Below, piece after piece: positions 11,930 to 22,464 of a stretch of DNA of 56,394 bases. Source of the DNA: Planctomycetota bacterium (GTDB lineage Bacteria > Planctomycetota > UBA1135 > UBA2386); assembly GCA_016872675.1 (NCBI GenBank), contig VGZG01000013.1:1-56394 (forward strand), given 5' to 3'. The position numbers were made by a program, and so were the translations under genes. Under the pieces are notes generated by a model. It was not told the DNA's origin and did no database searches. It saw only the letters and a list, made by a program, of their open reading frames with translations. Position 1 is the stretch's first letter, and every line of letters starts with the position of its first letter.

Positions 11930-12241
11930 ATGGAACGTATCGACATCGAGACGGTGCGGGGACGCGTCCGCGACGAGTGGGCCCGGCACGGCTTCACCTG
12001 CGATCTGTGGATCGATCCGCCGCGCCAGGTCTGGCCCGGCGCCCAGCACGAGGTCGACGTCGTGCTGCGGTTGATCGACGGCGAGGCGCAGATCGAGTTG
12101 CCGGGCCGGACGGTACGCATGCATCCCGGCGACGAACTCGACATCCCGGCCAGCACGCGCCACACGGTGCGCAACTGCCACGGTCACCCGGCGCGGTGGC
12201 TGCGCGGTTACCGCCATAGCCAAGCCGCCGCGGGCGGCTGA
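11930..12241 (+). CDS. Small cupin-domain protein
   Basis: A 103-residue single-domain cupin of unknown substrate. The ATG at 11930 follows a GGG-containing purine run and sits right behind a hairpin (AACC-GGATC-CACC-GATCC-A-CGGTT). The second cupin motif is visible as PGDELDIPASTRHTVRN, with the conserved Gly-Asp and His, and the first motif region is HEVDVVLRLIDGEAQIEL. Upstream in-frame starts back to 11726 would add unstructured Arg/Pro-rich sequence. It converges on the PTPS-family gene across a GC-rich hairpin at about 12254-12273. Confidence 0.7.
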   Translation: MERIDIETVRGRVRDEWARHGFTCDLWIDPPRQVWPGAQHEVDVVLRLIDGEAQIELPGRTVRMHPGDELDIPASTRHTVRNCHGHPARWLRGYRHSQAAAGG

Positions 12242-12253
12242 CGGCACGGGCAT

Positions 12254-12273
12254 CCGGCGGGCGCGCGCGCCGG
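12254..12273. terminator. GC-rich hairpin between convergent genes
   Basis: CCGGCG at 12254-12259 pairs with CGCCGG at 12268-12273 between the ends of two convergent genes. No T-run follows on either strand, so termination is inferred from position only. Confidence 0.3.
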
Positions 12274-12295
12274 CTTCGTGACGCCCCTGCGGGCC

Positions 12296-12805
12296 TCACT
12301 CGCGCAGCGTCCAGATGCCGCGCTGGCCCGGCGTCTCCTCGATGCCGACCGACAACTCGCGCACGACGAGCTTCGGCCATGCCATGCGCATGCGCTCGCA
12401 CAGCGTGCGCCCGAACCAAGCCGCGAGGTTCTCGGCGCTGCTGTTGCCGATCGGCAGCACGATGACTTCTTCGCGCGGAATCAGGTAGAGCCGTTCGCGG
12501 TAGCGGACCTCGACATGATCGCCATTCCGTGTCACGGTCAGCACGGGGTGCTGGCCCGGCAGCAGCAGGTGCTCGTCAAGCTCGTCGCAGAGCTTGCGCA
12601 CCAGCGGCTTGATCTCCATGAAGTTGATCACGAGGCCGTGCTCGTCGAGGTCGGTGTGCAGGTCGACGAAGACCTTGTAGTTGTGCCCGTGCAGACGCTC
12701 GGCGCTGCCGTCGGGGAAGATCAGGAAGTGCGCGGCGCTGAACTTCAGGTAGTCCTTGTCGATCGCGATCGACCAGCTCTCGCGGGGTGCGGCCATGGCG
12801 CTCAC
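12296..12805 (-). CDS. 6-pyruvoyl-tetrahydropterin synthase / QueD family protein, PTPS-III-like
   Basis: A 169-residue T-fold enzyme acting on dihydroneopterin triphosphate or its products. Zinc-ligand histidines are visible: H26 in FSAAHF and H39/H41 in LHGHNY. The catalytic cysteine that QueD and PTPS carry four residues before the HGH motif is missing: the segment reads SAERLHGH, with Glu36 nearby. As I recall, an E(K/R)LHGH pattern marks the PTPS-III group, which makes 6-hydroxymethyl-dihydropterin and replaces FolB in folate synthesis. The length exceeds QueD (about 120) because of insertions such as VLTVTRNGDHVEVRYRERL. QueA and QueG elsewhere in the window keep a queuosine role possible. 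Confidence 0.85.
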   Translation of the reverse strand: MSAMAAPRESWSIAIDKDYLKFSAAHFLIFPDGSAERLHGHNYKVFVDLHTDLDEHGLVINFMEIKPLVRKLCDELDEHLLLPGQHPVLTVTRNGDHVEVRYRERLYLIPREEVIVLPIGNSSAENLAAWFGRTLCERMRMAWPKLVVRELSVGIEETPGQRGIWTLRE

Positions 12806-12888
12806 CTTATGCGATGCGCGCGGCGATTGCGCCGGCGCGCGGCGTAGGACTCTGCGTCACGGGACGCGCGCCGGTGGCGTGGCCTTCC

Positions 12889-13245
12889 ATGGCGCAGACT
12901 CCTAGCCTTGCCACCGTGGACTTCGCCGCGATCCCCTGGAAGTCGACGCGCCATCCCGGCGTCGCGATCTGGTTCTACGCCGCCGACCGGCAGAGCGGCC
13001 GCACGCTCGCGCTGATCAAGATGGACCCCGGTTGCGGCTACCCGCGCCACAAGCACAAGGGCGAGGAGCGACTGCTCGTGCTGCAGGGCGGCTACCGCGA
13101 CGAGGCAGGCGTGCGCCGCGCCGGCGAGTTCGCCGTGTACGAAGACGGCACCGAGCATGGCCCCGTGGCGCTGGACGGCCCCGGCGCGGCGCCGTGCGTG
13201 CTCCTCGCGCTCGCGCACGATGGGGTCCTGCTGGTCGGCGGCTGA
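12889..13245 (+). CDS. Cupin-domain protein (ChrR-like cupin)
   Basis: A 118-residue cupin. DPGCGYPRHKHKGEERLLVLQG matches the first cupin motif with metal-ligand His residues (GYPRHKHKGEE, about 46-56), and AVYEDGTEHGPVAL carries the second motif's His. The arrangement resembles the cupin half of ChrR-type anti-sigma factors and related 2,4-pentanedione-dioxygenase-like proteins, but there is no N-terminal zinc-binding anti-sigma domain and no adjacent sigma gene. The ATG at 12889 is the only start that avoids an Arg-rich extension. It is divergent from the PTPS gene (83 bases between starts) and convergent with fusA. Confidence 0.75.
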   Translation: MAQTPSLATVDFAAIPWKSTRHPGVAIWFYAADRQSGRTLALIKMDPGCGYPRHKHKGEERLLVLQGGYRDEAGVRRAGEFAVYEDGTEHGPVALDGPGAAPCVLLALAHDGVLLVGG

Positions 13246-13277
13246 AGGCCGCCGGCCACCAGGGAGGGCAACCCGCT

Positions 13278-13302
13278 GGTCGACCGCTGCAAGCGGTCGA
13301 CC
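13278..13302. terminator. Bidirectional terminator-like hairpin between cupin and fusA
   Basis: A perfect 11-bp stem, GGTCGACCGCT at 13278-13288 and its complement at 13292-13302, with a 3-base loop. It lies between the cupin stop (13245) and the fusA stop (13310). No T-tract is present, so its activity is inferred from position. Confidence 0.5.
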
Positions 13303-13309
13303 GCGAGCA

Positions 13310-15394
<2,085 letters not shown>

Positions 15395-15898
15395 GGGAGG
15401 AATCGTGGGCTGTGACAGTGGTTCGGATGCCGGACCATCGGAGCGGGCCGGCGCGGCGGAGATGGCGGTCCGGGGGGCGCTGCCGCAGCGCCCGTCCGCG
15501 CCCCCGCAGCGGCGGCCGCCCGGGAACGAAGGGCGAAGAGGGTAGCGCGCCCCAACGCGGGGTCAACGGCCGGGCGACCGGCGGCTGGGCAGCGCCCCGG
15601 GGCGGCACCGGGCCGCGATGGCATCGGATGCGCCGCGCCACCCAGTCGGCGACGGCCGGACGCCGATGGGAACCAGGACCCGCCGACGACTCCGCACCAT
15701 AGGCGCGCCGCGTCGACCGCTGGCCTGACTGCTCGCTGCCGCCTGCACGACCGCGGCCGCCGCCGCGACCCACCGCACGCCCGACGCGGCACTACGGGCG
15801 CAGCAGGACGGCAACCAGCGCTACGCCGCCGCCCGCAATCGTCGGCGCCGGGGGCCACTGGCGCTGGCGGCGCCGCGCCTGAACGCGACGCGGGGAGA
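15395..15898. other. Gene-free region upstream of fusA
   Basis: About 500 bases between the fusA start and the 3' end of the GT-C gene. Open frames here are Arg/Pro/Ala-rich and show no domain or plausible start. It must contain the fusA promoter and leader, but I see no clear -10/-35, riboswitch motif or strong Shine-Dalgarno. GC-rich palindromes near 15843-15880 (GGCGCC words) could form local hairpins. Confidence 0.5.
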
Positions 15899-17590
15899 TC
15901 AGCGCAGCGCCGCTTCGAACGCCGCCTTGCGCGCCGGGTCGTCGTTGTGCGCGAAGTAGAAGCCGGTGAACTTCGCGTAGTCGGAGCGCACCTGCTCCTT
16001 CGGCTTCTGCGCGACGTCCTTCAGGTAGGCGTCGAGGAAGGCCTCGAAGTCGGCGACCAGCAGGCCAGGCACGCGCCGGCGCAGTTCGGCCATCAGCTCG
16101 CGGTCCCAGGTGACGAGCCGCATCGGGAAGCCGAACGGCGGCGCCGGGAAGGTCACGTCGCGCCAGGTGTCGACGACGCCGAAGTCGCCCTGGTAGTTGG
16201 GCTCGAGCATGAAGTGCACGCCGCGGCGTTCGAGGTAGCCGGGATCGCGCGGCTTGTCGTGGCCGGGCTTGCCGCGCACCGGCACGGGCAAGCGCGCGAT
16301 GTGGGCATCGGTCAGGCCGGCCGCGCACTCGACCGCGATCGGCGCGCGCGAGCGGTAGGCGACGTTGGCGTGGCCGCCGGCGATGGCGAGGCGCACATCG
16401 AGGCCTGCGAACACCGGCAGCAGCCACTCGGACGCTGCGCGGAACGGCTCGATCCACGGCAGCGAGATGCGGCGGTTGTCGGAGACGTTGTTGCGCGGAT
16501 CGTCGAGGCCGGACGGCTCGACGCGGAACACGCTGCCCAGCGCGACGACGGCGGCGAGCGCCAGCGGCAGCCACGCCGCGCGCCAGCGCAGGCACCACAG
16601 GTCGAGCGCGAACAGCAGCGCCGGCAGGATCGGCAGCAGGAAGCGGCCGAACATGAAGTCGCCGCCAACCCACAGCACGAACGCGAGGTAGCCGCCGACG
16701 AAGCCGAGCACAGCGAGCCATGGCCGGCGACCGAGGCACGGGCTGATCGTCGCCAGCAGGTCCGGCTTGCGCAGCGCGAACCACGCGAGCGGCGGGAAAC
16801 AGACCAGCAGCGGCCAGTAGCAGACGAAGAAGTCGCGCGCGTAGACGAAGCCGGCCGCCGGATCCGGGTCGGCGCCGGACTTGGCGTAGAACGTGTTCGG
16901 CAGCCAGTGGCCGTAGTAGCCGTGCCGCCACAGCAGGTACGGCGCGAAGACCAACAGGAACGGCGCGGCGTAGCCGACGACGAGCCGCCAGTCGCCGCGC
17001 CGCCAGCCATCGTGCAGCATGAACAGCCCCGCGACCGCGCACGGGATCGCGCCGTCGGGCCGCGTCAGCGCAGCGAGCACGCCGACGAAGCCGAGCAGCC
17101 ACGCCGCGCGCGCGCACTTCAGCGCGAGGCAGGCGCGCAGCATCGCCGTGACCAGCAGCACGAACAGCGCCGTCTCGAGGCCGGCCGGCGCCAGCGACGC
17201 GGCGTGGTGGATCGCGGCGTAGCCGATCGCGGCGACCGGCACGAGCGCGCGGCCGCCGGACGCGCGCCACGCCATCGCCGCCAGCAGCAGCACGACGCCG
17301 CCGTGGCAGGCGATACCCCAGGCGCTCGCCCACGCCTCCAACGCGCCATCGGTCATGCCGAGCGCGACGGCGAGCGCGAGCCACATCGTCCAGCTGAAGT
17401 TGGTGTAGCCCTCGACCGGCGCCTCGGTCGGATCGAGGTTGAACACGAGGCCGTGGCCCTCGACGAAGTGCTGGGCGTAGCGGAACGAGATGAACGCGTC
17501 GTCGCAGGTCCAGCGCAGCGCCCACGCCTGCCCGACCGCGGTCAGGACCGCGAGGGCGGCGAGCGTCCAGAAGACAGCGCGGCGGTTCAT
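15899..17590 (-). CDS. GT-C type membrane glycosyltransferase-like protein
   Basis: A 563-residue integral membrane protein with about ten hydrophobic segments in the first 370 residues and a soluble C-terminal part of about 190 residues. The N-terminal WTCDDAFISFRYAQ (D30-D31 in the first extracytoplasmic loop) followed by GHGLVFN and PVEGYTNF is the pattern of polyprenyl-phosphate-sugar-dependent GT-C enzymes such as the mycobacterial AftB group. It probably transfers a sugar from a lipid carrier on the outer face of the membrane. It lies 37 bases downstream of the cyclophilin gene, in the same direction, so they may be cotranscribed. Acceptor and sugar unknown. Confidence 0.75.
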   Translation of the reverse strand: MNRRAVFWTLAALAVLTAVGQAWALRWTCDDAFISFRYAQHFVEGHGLVFNLDPTEAPVEGYTNFSWTMWLALAVALGMTDGALEAWASAWGIACHGGVVLLLAAMAWRASGGRALVPVAAIGYAAIHHAASLAPAGLETALFVLLVTAMLRACLALKCARAAWLLGFVGVLAALTRPDGAIPCAVAGLFMLHDGWRRGDWRLVVGYAAPFLLVFAPYLLWRHGYYGHWLPNTFYAKSGADPDPAAGFVYARDFFVCYWPLLVCFPPLAWFALRKPDLLATISPCLGRRPWLAVLGFVGGYLAFVLWVGGDFMFGRFLLPILPALLFALDLWCLRWRAAWLPLALAAVVALGSVFRVEPSGLDDPRNNVSDNRRISLPWIEPFRAASEWLLPVFAGLDVRLAIAGGHANVAYRSRAPIAVECAAGLTDAHIARLPVPVRGKPGHDKPRDPGYLERRGVHFMLEPNYQGDFGVVDTWRDVTFPAPPFGFPMRLVTWDRELMAELRRRVPGLLVADFEAFLDAYLKDVAQKPKEQVRSDYAKFTGFYFAHNDDPARKAAFEAALR

Positions 17591-17627
17591 AAGGAGCGGG
17601 GCCGGCCGCGGGCGGCCGGCGCGGCGG

Positions 17628-18146
17628 TCACTTCAGTTCGCCGCAGTCGGCAATGACGACGTCGGCTGACGTGCTGCCCGAGCGCGAGCCGGCCGCCTCC
17701 ATCGCGTCGAGCGCCTTCATGCCGTCGACGACCTTGCCGAAGACGACATGCTTGCCGTCGAGCCACGGCGTGACCACCGTGGTGATGAAGAATTGCGAGC
17801 CGTTGGTGTTCGGGCCGGCGTTGGCCATCGACAGCAGGCCCTTGCTCGTGTGCTTGTGCTGGAAGTTCTCGTCCTGGAACTTGGCGCCGTAGATCGACTC
17901 GCCGCCGGTGCCGTTGCCGCGCGTGAAGTCACCGCCCTGGCACATGAACTGCTGGATGATGCGGTGGAAGCGGCAGCCCTTGTAGTGCAGTGGTTTGCCC
18001 GACTGGCCCATGCCCTTCTCGCCGGTGCACAGCGCGCGGAAGTTCTCGGCCGTCTTGGGGACGACGTCGGCGAAGAGTTCGAAGACGATGCGACCGGTCG
18101 GTTTGTCGCCGATCGAGATGTCGAAGTAGACGCGGGGATTGACCAT
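17628..18146 (-). CDS. Cyclophilin-type peptidyl-prolyl cis-trans isomerase, eukaryote/plant-like
   Basis: Prolyl isomerase of 172 residues without a signal peptide, so cytosolic. The active-site [15 protein letters not shown] (F60, R62) and the [15 protein letters not shown] segment are intact. Unlike typical short bacterial PpiA/B, it has the eukaryotic [16 protein letters not shown] segment and the extra divergent loop [11 protein letters not shown] at about 48-57, with C40 nearby, a layout best known from plant and nematode cyclophilins. The ATG at 18146 gives the standard N-terminus. An open coding-like fragment begins on the opposite strand over this start codon. Confidence 0.94.
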   Translation of the reverse strand: MVNPRVYFDISIGDKPTGRIVFELFADVVPKTAENFRALCTGEKGMGQSGKPLHYKGCRFHRIIQQFMCQGGDFTRGNGTGGESIYGAKFQDENFQHKHTSKGLLSMANAGPNTNGSQFFITTVVTPWLDGKHVVFGKVVDGMKALDAMEAAGSRSGSTSADVVIADCGELK

Positions 18147-18439
18147 ATGGTTCGCACCATGTTGCCCGAATCGACGCGCGCATCCAACCGCTCTCCGCGC
18201 TACGTGCGCGCGGGCCGAATCGAGAGAAGGTCGGCGTCTTCGTCTACAACGCCGACCGCGACGCCGCGTGCGGTTTCGCCAACAGCATCGTGCGCGCGCT
18301 CGCCGCGTTGATCGCCCTGCTGACCGGGTTGCCGGCGCAGGCGCAACTGCGGGCCGATCTCGGCCCGACGACGATCACCTGGGCCGTGCAGCCCGACAGC
18401 GCGTTCGGCATGACGTTGGGCGTCGAGACAGGAGCCGCC
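18143..18439 (+). pseudogene. Coding-like fragment without a start, probable gene remnant
   Basis: Right after a TGA at 18140-18142, one frame stays open and reads like protein rather than noise: [20 protein letters not shown], then [20 protein letters not shown], a hydrophobic helix, then [20 protein letters not shown]. About 90 percent of third codon positions are G or C, and the composition is balanced, unlike shadow frames. The first possible start is a GTG at 18290, in the middle. The similarity fades near 18440, just before the end of the opposing peptidase gene. I do not recognise the family. It could be the remains of a gene cut by rearrangement. Confidence 0.35.
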
Positions 18440-18453
18440 CGGCGGCGCGCCGC

Positions 18454-21400
18454 TCACTGCGGCAGCGCGGCGAGCGCCTGCTCAGCGAACGTCGCCGGGT
18501 CGACCTTGCTCCAGTACTGCACCACCTTGCCATCCGGGCCGATCAGCGCGGCAGCGCGACGGGCGAACTTCGCGTCGGCCGCGTCCGCGGCGCCGTAGGC
18601 CTGCGCCAGCGCGCGATCGACGTCGCACAGCAGCGGGAACGGGAAGCCGTGCTTCTGCGCAAACGCAGCGTTGGCGGCGGCGGCGTCGACCGACACGCCG
18701 AGCACGACGCAGCCGCGGTCCATGAAGTCGGCGAAGCGATCGCGCAGGCCGCAGCCCTGGGCCGTGCAGCCGGGCGTGTCGGCCTTCGGGTAGAACCAGA
18801 CCAGCACGTGCTTGCCGCGGTAGTCGGCGAGCGCGCGCGTCGCGCCGGTGGCGTCGGCGCAGGCGAAGTCCGGCGCGGCGGCGCCGCGCTGTAGCTTGGC
18901 GCCCGGCGTCGTCGCCACCGCCGCGGCGCCCGGAGCCGCGTCGCCGGCGGCTTCCGCGGGCTTCTCGGCAGCCTTCTCGGCCGGCTTCTCCGCGGCCTCG
19001 GCCGGCGTCTCCGCTGCCTTCGGCGCCGGCGTCGGCGCGGGCTTGACGTGCGCGTCGACGTAGCTCGGCGCGAACGGCAGCTTCTCGGCCTCGCGCTCGT
19101 GGAACGGCACGCCGTCGGTCATCCACTTCGGCGCGACCTCGCCCTTTAGGTGGTGCGCGAAGTACTCGGCCATGCGCCGCGACCAGTCCTTCATGTTGGC
19201 GCGGCTGCGCAGGCCGTGGCCCTCGCCGTTGTAGTTGAACAGGTAGCTCTCCTTGCCCAGTCGCCGCAGCGCCGTGAAGTACTCGATGCCCTGCGTCCAC
19301 GGCACCGCGCCGTCCTGGTCGTTGTGGAGGATCAGCACCGGCGTCTTCACCTTGTCGGCGAAGTGGATCGGCGAATTCTCCTGGTAGCGCAGCGGGTACT
19401 CCCACGGCGTGCCGCCGATGCGCGACTGCGTCATCTCGTACTGGAACTGCCGCGACATGCCCGACTCGTAGCGAATGCCGCCGTACGCAGAGAGCATGTT
19501 GCTCACCGGAGCGCCGCTCTCGACGGCGGCGAAGATGTGCGTGCGCGTCACCAGGTACGCGGTCTGGTAGCCGCCCCAGCTGTGGCCGGCGGCGCCGATC
19601 GCCTTCTCGTCGACGAAGCCCTGGGCGATCAGGTGCTGGACGCCGCTGACGACGCACTTCACGCACGACGTGCCTGGATAGCCGACCTCGTAGACGACGT
19701 CGGGCATGAACCACAGGTAGCCGTTGCTGACGTAGTACGCGGCGTTCGGCGACGTGCCAGGCGCCGGCGCGACGTAGTTGTGCAGCCCCTGCGTCATGCG
19801 CTCGTAGAAGTAGACCATCATCGGGTACTTCTTCGTCGGGTCGAAGTCGTCGGGCTTGACCAGCACGCCCTTGCGCTTGCCGCCGTCGCCGTCGATCCAG
19901 TGCACGAGTTCGGCCTTGCCCCAGCGGTACTGCTGCTGCTGCGGGTTCGCGTCGCTGAGCCGACGCGCATCGGTGAAGTCGGCGGCGACGGTCCACAGGT
20001 CGGGGAACTCGGCGAACGAGCCCTGGGTGAAGAACAGGCGGCTGCTCTTCTTCGGCCGCGCGACGTCGCCGAAGTTCTTGTCGCCGTAGAGCAGCTTCTG
20101 CGGCCGCTGCTGCCGCGTGATCGAGTCGGCGAAGAAGCCCTCGGCCATGGTGTCGAGGTTGGTCGCCGCCAGCAGCAGCTCGTCGTCGAGCCCGAGCTTG
20201 TCGTCGTCCCGCGGCAGCGACTGGATGCGCAACCGCGTGCGGTTCTGCCGGCCGAAGCCGTCGGTCGCGCAGACGGCGGCGCCGGTCTCCGGGTCGACGC
20301 GCCAGACGTCGAACTCGTCGTACAGCAGCACGGCGGCGTCGCCCTCGGACCAACCAGCGAGGCCGAACGCCGCGTCGGGCTCGGGGTGGTCGTCCTGGTA
20401 GTTGTGGAACGGCACGCCGAGCCTGCCGGTCAGGTCGCGCGTCGCGCCCGTGGCGAGGTCGTGGCACTGCCAGTGGTAGCCGGCGTCGAACCAGACGAGG
20501 TACTTGCCGTTGGGCGAGTTGGTGACGTTGCCGCGGAAGCGCGTCAGCAGCTTCTTGCGCGCGCCGGTCTGGCCGTCGACGACGTAGACGTCGCTGTAGC
20601 GGCCGTCCCACGTCACCTCCTGCTCGTAGGGCTTGCTGTCGGTGCCGAGCAGCCAGCGGCCGTCGGCGCCGATCGGCCGCAGCGACCGCAGGGCGTCGTC
20701 ACCGAGCGCCGCAACCTCGTCCTTCTGCCGGCGATACACCGCGGTCCACTGCGGGTTGCGTTCGCCGTTGCCGCGCTTCTGCTGCATCGTCTGCAGCAGG
20801 CCGTCGCGCCAGTTCCACAGGTCGAGCGTGACCTTGTCGTCCGGCAGGATCGGCAGCGGCTCTGGCGCTGGCGCGTTCTGCACCTCGAACGTCAGCGTCC
20901 AGCCGTCGCGCGTGAACGACGCGCCGCCCGCCGGCCGCTTGCCCGCCGGCATGCCGGGACCGCCGGCCCACGCGATGCGCTTGCCCAGCGCGGCGCCGCC
21001 GTCCCACAGGTAGATGTCGGCGACCGGCTTGTCGTCGGCGAACGTCTCCTTGTCGCTGGTGAACGTCAGCGCCGTCTCGCTGCGATCGAACTGCGCGCCG
21101 CCGATGCGCGCGATGCCGTCGTGGACGCAGACCGGCTCGCCGCCTTCGGGCGCCTGCACGAACAACCCGTGCTTGCTGTCCTTCGCCGGCTTCTTCGCCG
21201 AGGTCTGGAACCACATCTTCTTGCCGGTGCGCGACAGCCCGTAGCCAACGACGTCGGCGTACGCGCGCTGCTCGCCGGTCGCGAGGTTGCGCACGACGAG
21301 CTCGGTGCCCTCCGGACGCTTGGCCTCGAGCGGGTCGGTCGCAGCGCCGCCGCGCCGGCCCTCGCCGCGCCGTGCGCCCTCGCCGGCCGCCGGCGTCTCG

Positions 21401-22347
21401 GCGTTGGCGGTCTCGCCAGCCGCGCCTTCCGCCGGCTTGGTCGCGGCGGGCGTGCTCTCGGCAGGCTTGGCCTCGGCGACCGCCTGCGGTGCGGCCTTCG
21501 TCTCCGCCGGCGCCGGCGTCGCGGCCTTCGCTTCGCCGGGCTTCGCCGCCTCCGCCTTGGCCTCGCCGGCATTCGCCTCGGCGGGCTTGGCCGCCTCCTC
21601 GCCCTTGCCTGCTTCGGCCGGCTTGGCGTCGGCCTTCGGCTCGTCCTTCTTCGCCGCGGGCTTCTCCTGGTGCAAGAACAGCAGCGGCTGCTCCGGCGCG
21701 AACGCCGCCGACTTCAGCTTGCCGAGCTTCTCGACCTTGCCGGTGGCGAGTTCGAGCAGCATCCACTCGCGATCGCGCGCCGCCGCGGCGTCATCGCCGT
21801 CATTCGCGCCGCCGGCAGCGCCACCGCCACCGCCCGCGGCCGGCGGGCCACCCGCGCCGCCGCCGCCGCGACGGCCACTGCCAAACGCGCCCGCGCCACC
21901 GCGCCCGCCCGGACCGCCGCCCGCGCCACCCCGGCGCGGCGGCGCCTCTTCGCCCTCCGCCGGCTTGCTCACCTCGCCGGCTGGCTTGTTCGCTTCCTTG
22001 GCCTTCTTGCGCAGCTCGTCGATCTTCTTGGCACGCTCCTCCACCTTCGACTTGCCGGCGGTGAACAGCGCGAAGCGGCCATCGGCCGAGAACTTCGCGC
22101 CGCTGCCGAAGTCGTAGCGGTACGCCTTGTCGCCAGTTGTCTGCTTGATCGCGAGCGCGCCGTCGCCCCACTGCGGCTCGATCTGGAACGCGACCCAAGC
22201 GCCGTCCTGCGTGTAGGTTTGCCCGCGCAGCGACTTCCAGCCGTCGTAGTCGTCGTGGGTCAGCGGGCGACGATCTTGCGCCGCCAGTTGGGCGGCGACG
22301 GCGAGTAGGACAAAGGCGGAGACGGAATGGACCGAGGTCGGGCGCAT
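18454..22347 (-). CDS. Secreted S9 (prolyl oligopeptidase) family peptidase fused to PrxQ-type peroxiredoxin
   Basis: A continuous 1297-residue frame. Order: signal peptide (1-24, cleavage near LAAQ); beta-propeller-like region interrupted by a charged helix (101-135), a Gly-rich segment (138-186) and an Ala/Lys/Glu/Pro-rich segment (229-338); an alpha/beta hydrolase domain with GHSWGGYQ (Ser923), DQDGAVP (Asp1012) and GEGHGLR (His1044), the S9 triad; a second Ala/Pro/Glu-rich linker (about 1090-1148); and a Bcp/PrxQ thioredoxin fold with PGCTAQGC, giving peroxidatic Cys1194 and resolving Cys1199. It should be exported. Peptide cleavage and peroxide reduction are known for the separate families; why they are joined is unknown. 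Single transcription unit. Confidence 0.93.
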   Translation of the reverse strand: MRPTSVHSVSAFVLLAVAAQLAAQDRRPLTHDDYDGWKSLRGQTYTQDGAWVAFQIEPQWGDGALAIKQTTGDKAYRYDFGSGAKFSADGRFALFTAGKSKVEERAKKIDELRKKAKEANKPAGEVSKPAEGEEAPPRRGGAGGGPGGRGGAGAFGSGRRGGGGAGGPPAAGGGGGAAGGANDGDDAAAARDREWMLLELATGKVEKLGKLKSAAFAPEQPLLFLHQEKPAAKKDEPKADAKPAEAGKGEEAAKPAEANAGEAKAEAAKPGEAKAATPAPAETKAAPQAVAEAKPAESTPAATKPAEGAAGETANAETPAAGEGARRGEGRRGGAATDPLEAKRPEGTELVVRNLATGEQRAYADVVGYGLSRTGKKMWFQTSAKKPAKDSKHGLFVQAPEGGEPVCVHDGIARIGGAQFDRSETALTFTSDKETFADDKPVADIYLWDGGAALGKRIAWAGGPGMPAGKRPAGGASFTRDGWTLTFEVQNAPAPEPLPILPDDKVTLDLWNWRDGLLQTMQQKRGNGERNPQWTAVYRRQKDEVAALGDDALRSLRPIGADGRWLLGTDSKPYEQEVTWDGRYSDVYVVDGQTGARKKLLTRFRGNVTNSPNGKYLVWFDAGYHWQCHDLATGATRDLTGRLGVPFHNYQDDHPEPDAAFGLAGWSEGDAAVLLYDEFDVWRVDPETGAAVCATDGFGRQNRTRLRIQSLPRDDDKLGLDDELLLAATNLDTMAEGFFADSITRQQRPQKLLYGDKNFGDVARPKKSSRLFFTQGSFAEFPDLWTVAADFTDARRLSDANPQQQQYRWGKAELVHWIDGDGGKRKGVLVKPDDFDPTKKYPMMVYFYERMTQGLHNYVAPAPGTSPNAAYYVSNGYLWFMPDVVYEVGYPGTSCVKCVVSGVQHLIAQGFVDEKAIGAAGHSWGGYQTAYLVTRTHIFAAVESGAPVSNMLSAYGGIRYESGMSRQFQYEMTQSRIGGTPWEYPLRYQENSPIHFADKVKTPVLILHNDQDGAVPWTQGIEYFTALRRLGKESYLFNYNGEGHGLRSRANMKDWSRRMAEYFAHHLKGEVAPKWMTDGVPFHEREAEKLPFAPSYVDAHVKPAPTPAPKAAETPAEAAEKPAEKAAEKPAEAAGDAAPGAAAVATTPGAKLQRGAAAPDFACADATGATRALADYRGKHVLVWFYPKADTPGCTAQGCGLRDRFADFMDRGCVVLGVSVDAAAANAAFAQKHGFPFPLLCDVDRALAQAYGAADAADAKFARRAAALIGPDGKVVQYWSKVDPATFAEQALAALPQ

Positions 22348-22464
22348 GGCGTGGGGCCGGCTAGAGCCGGGTCGCGAATGGTAGTGCGTCGCCGTCGGCG
22401 GCAGGCAATCGAAGACGCGTCGACCCGTGTCGCAGCCTTGTCGCTAGCGCCCGCCGCGCCGCGA

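Noticed and set aside
19150-22308. Very long open frame on the plus strand opposite the peptidase-peroxiredoxin gene
   Set aside because: Its translation is Arg/Val/Leu/Gly-rich without domains, the usual shadow of a high-GC gene; the minus strand has clear motifs.
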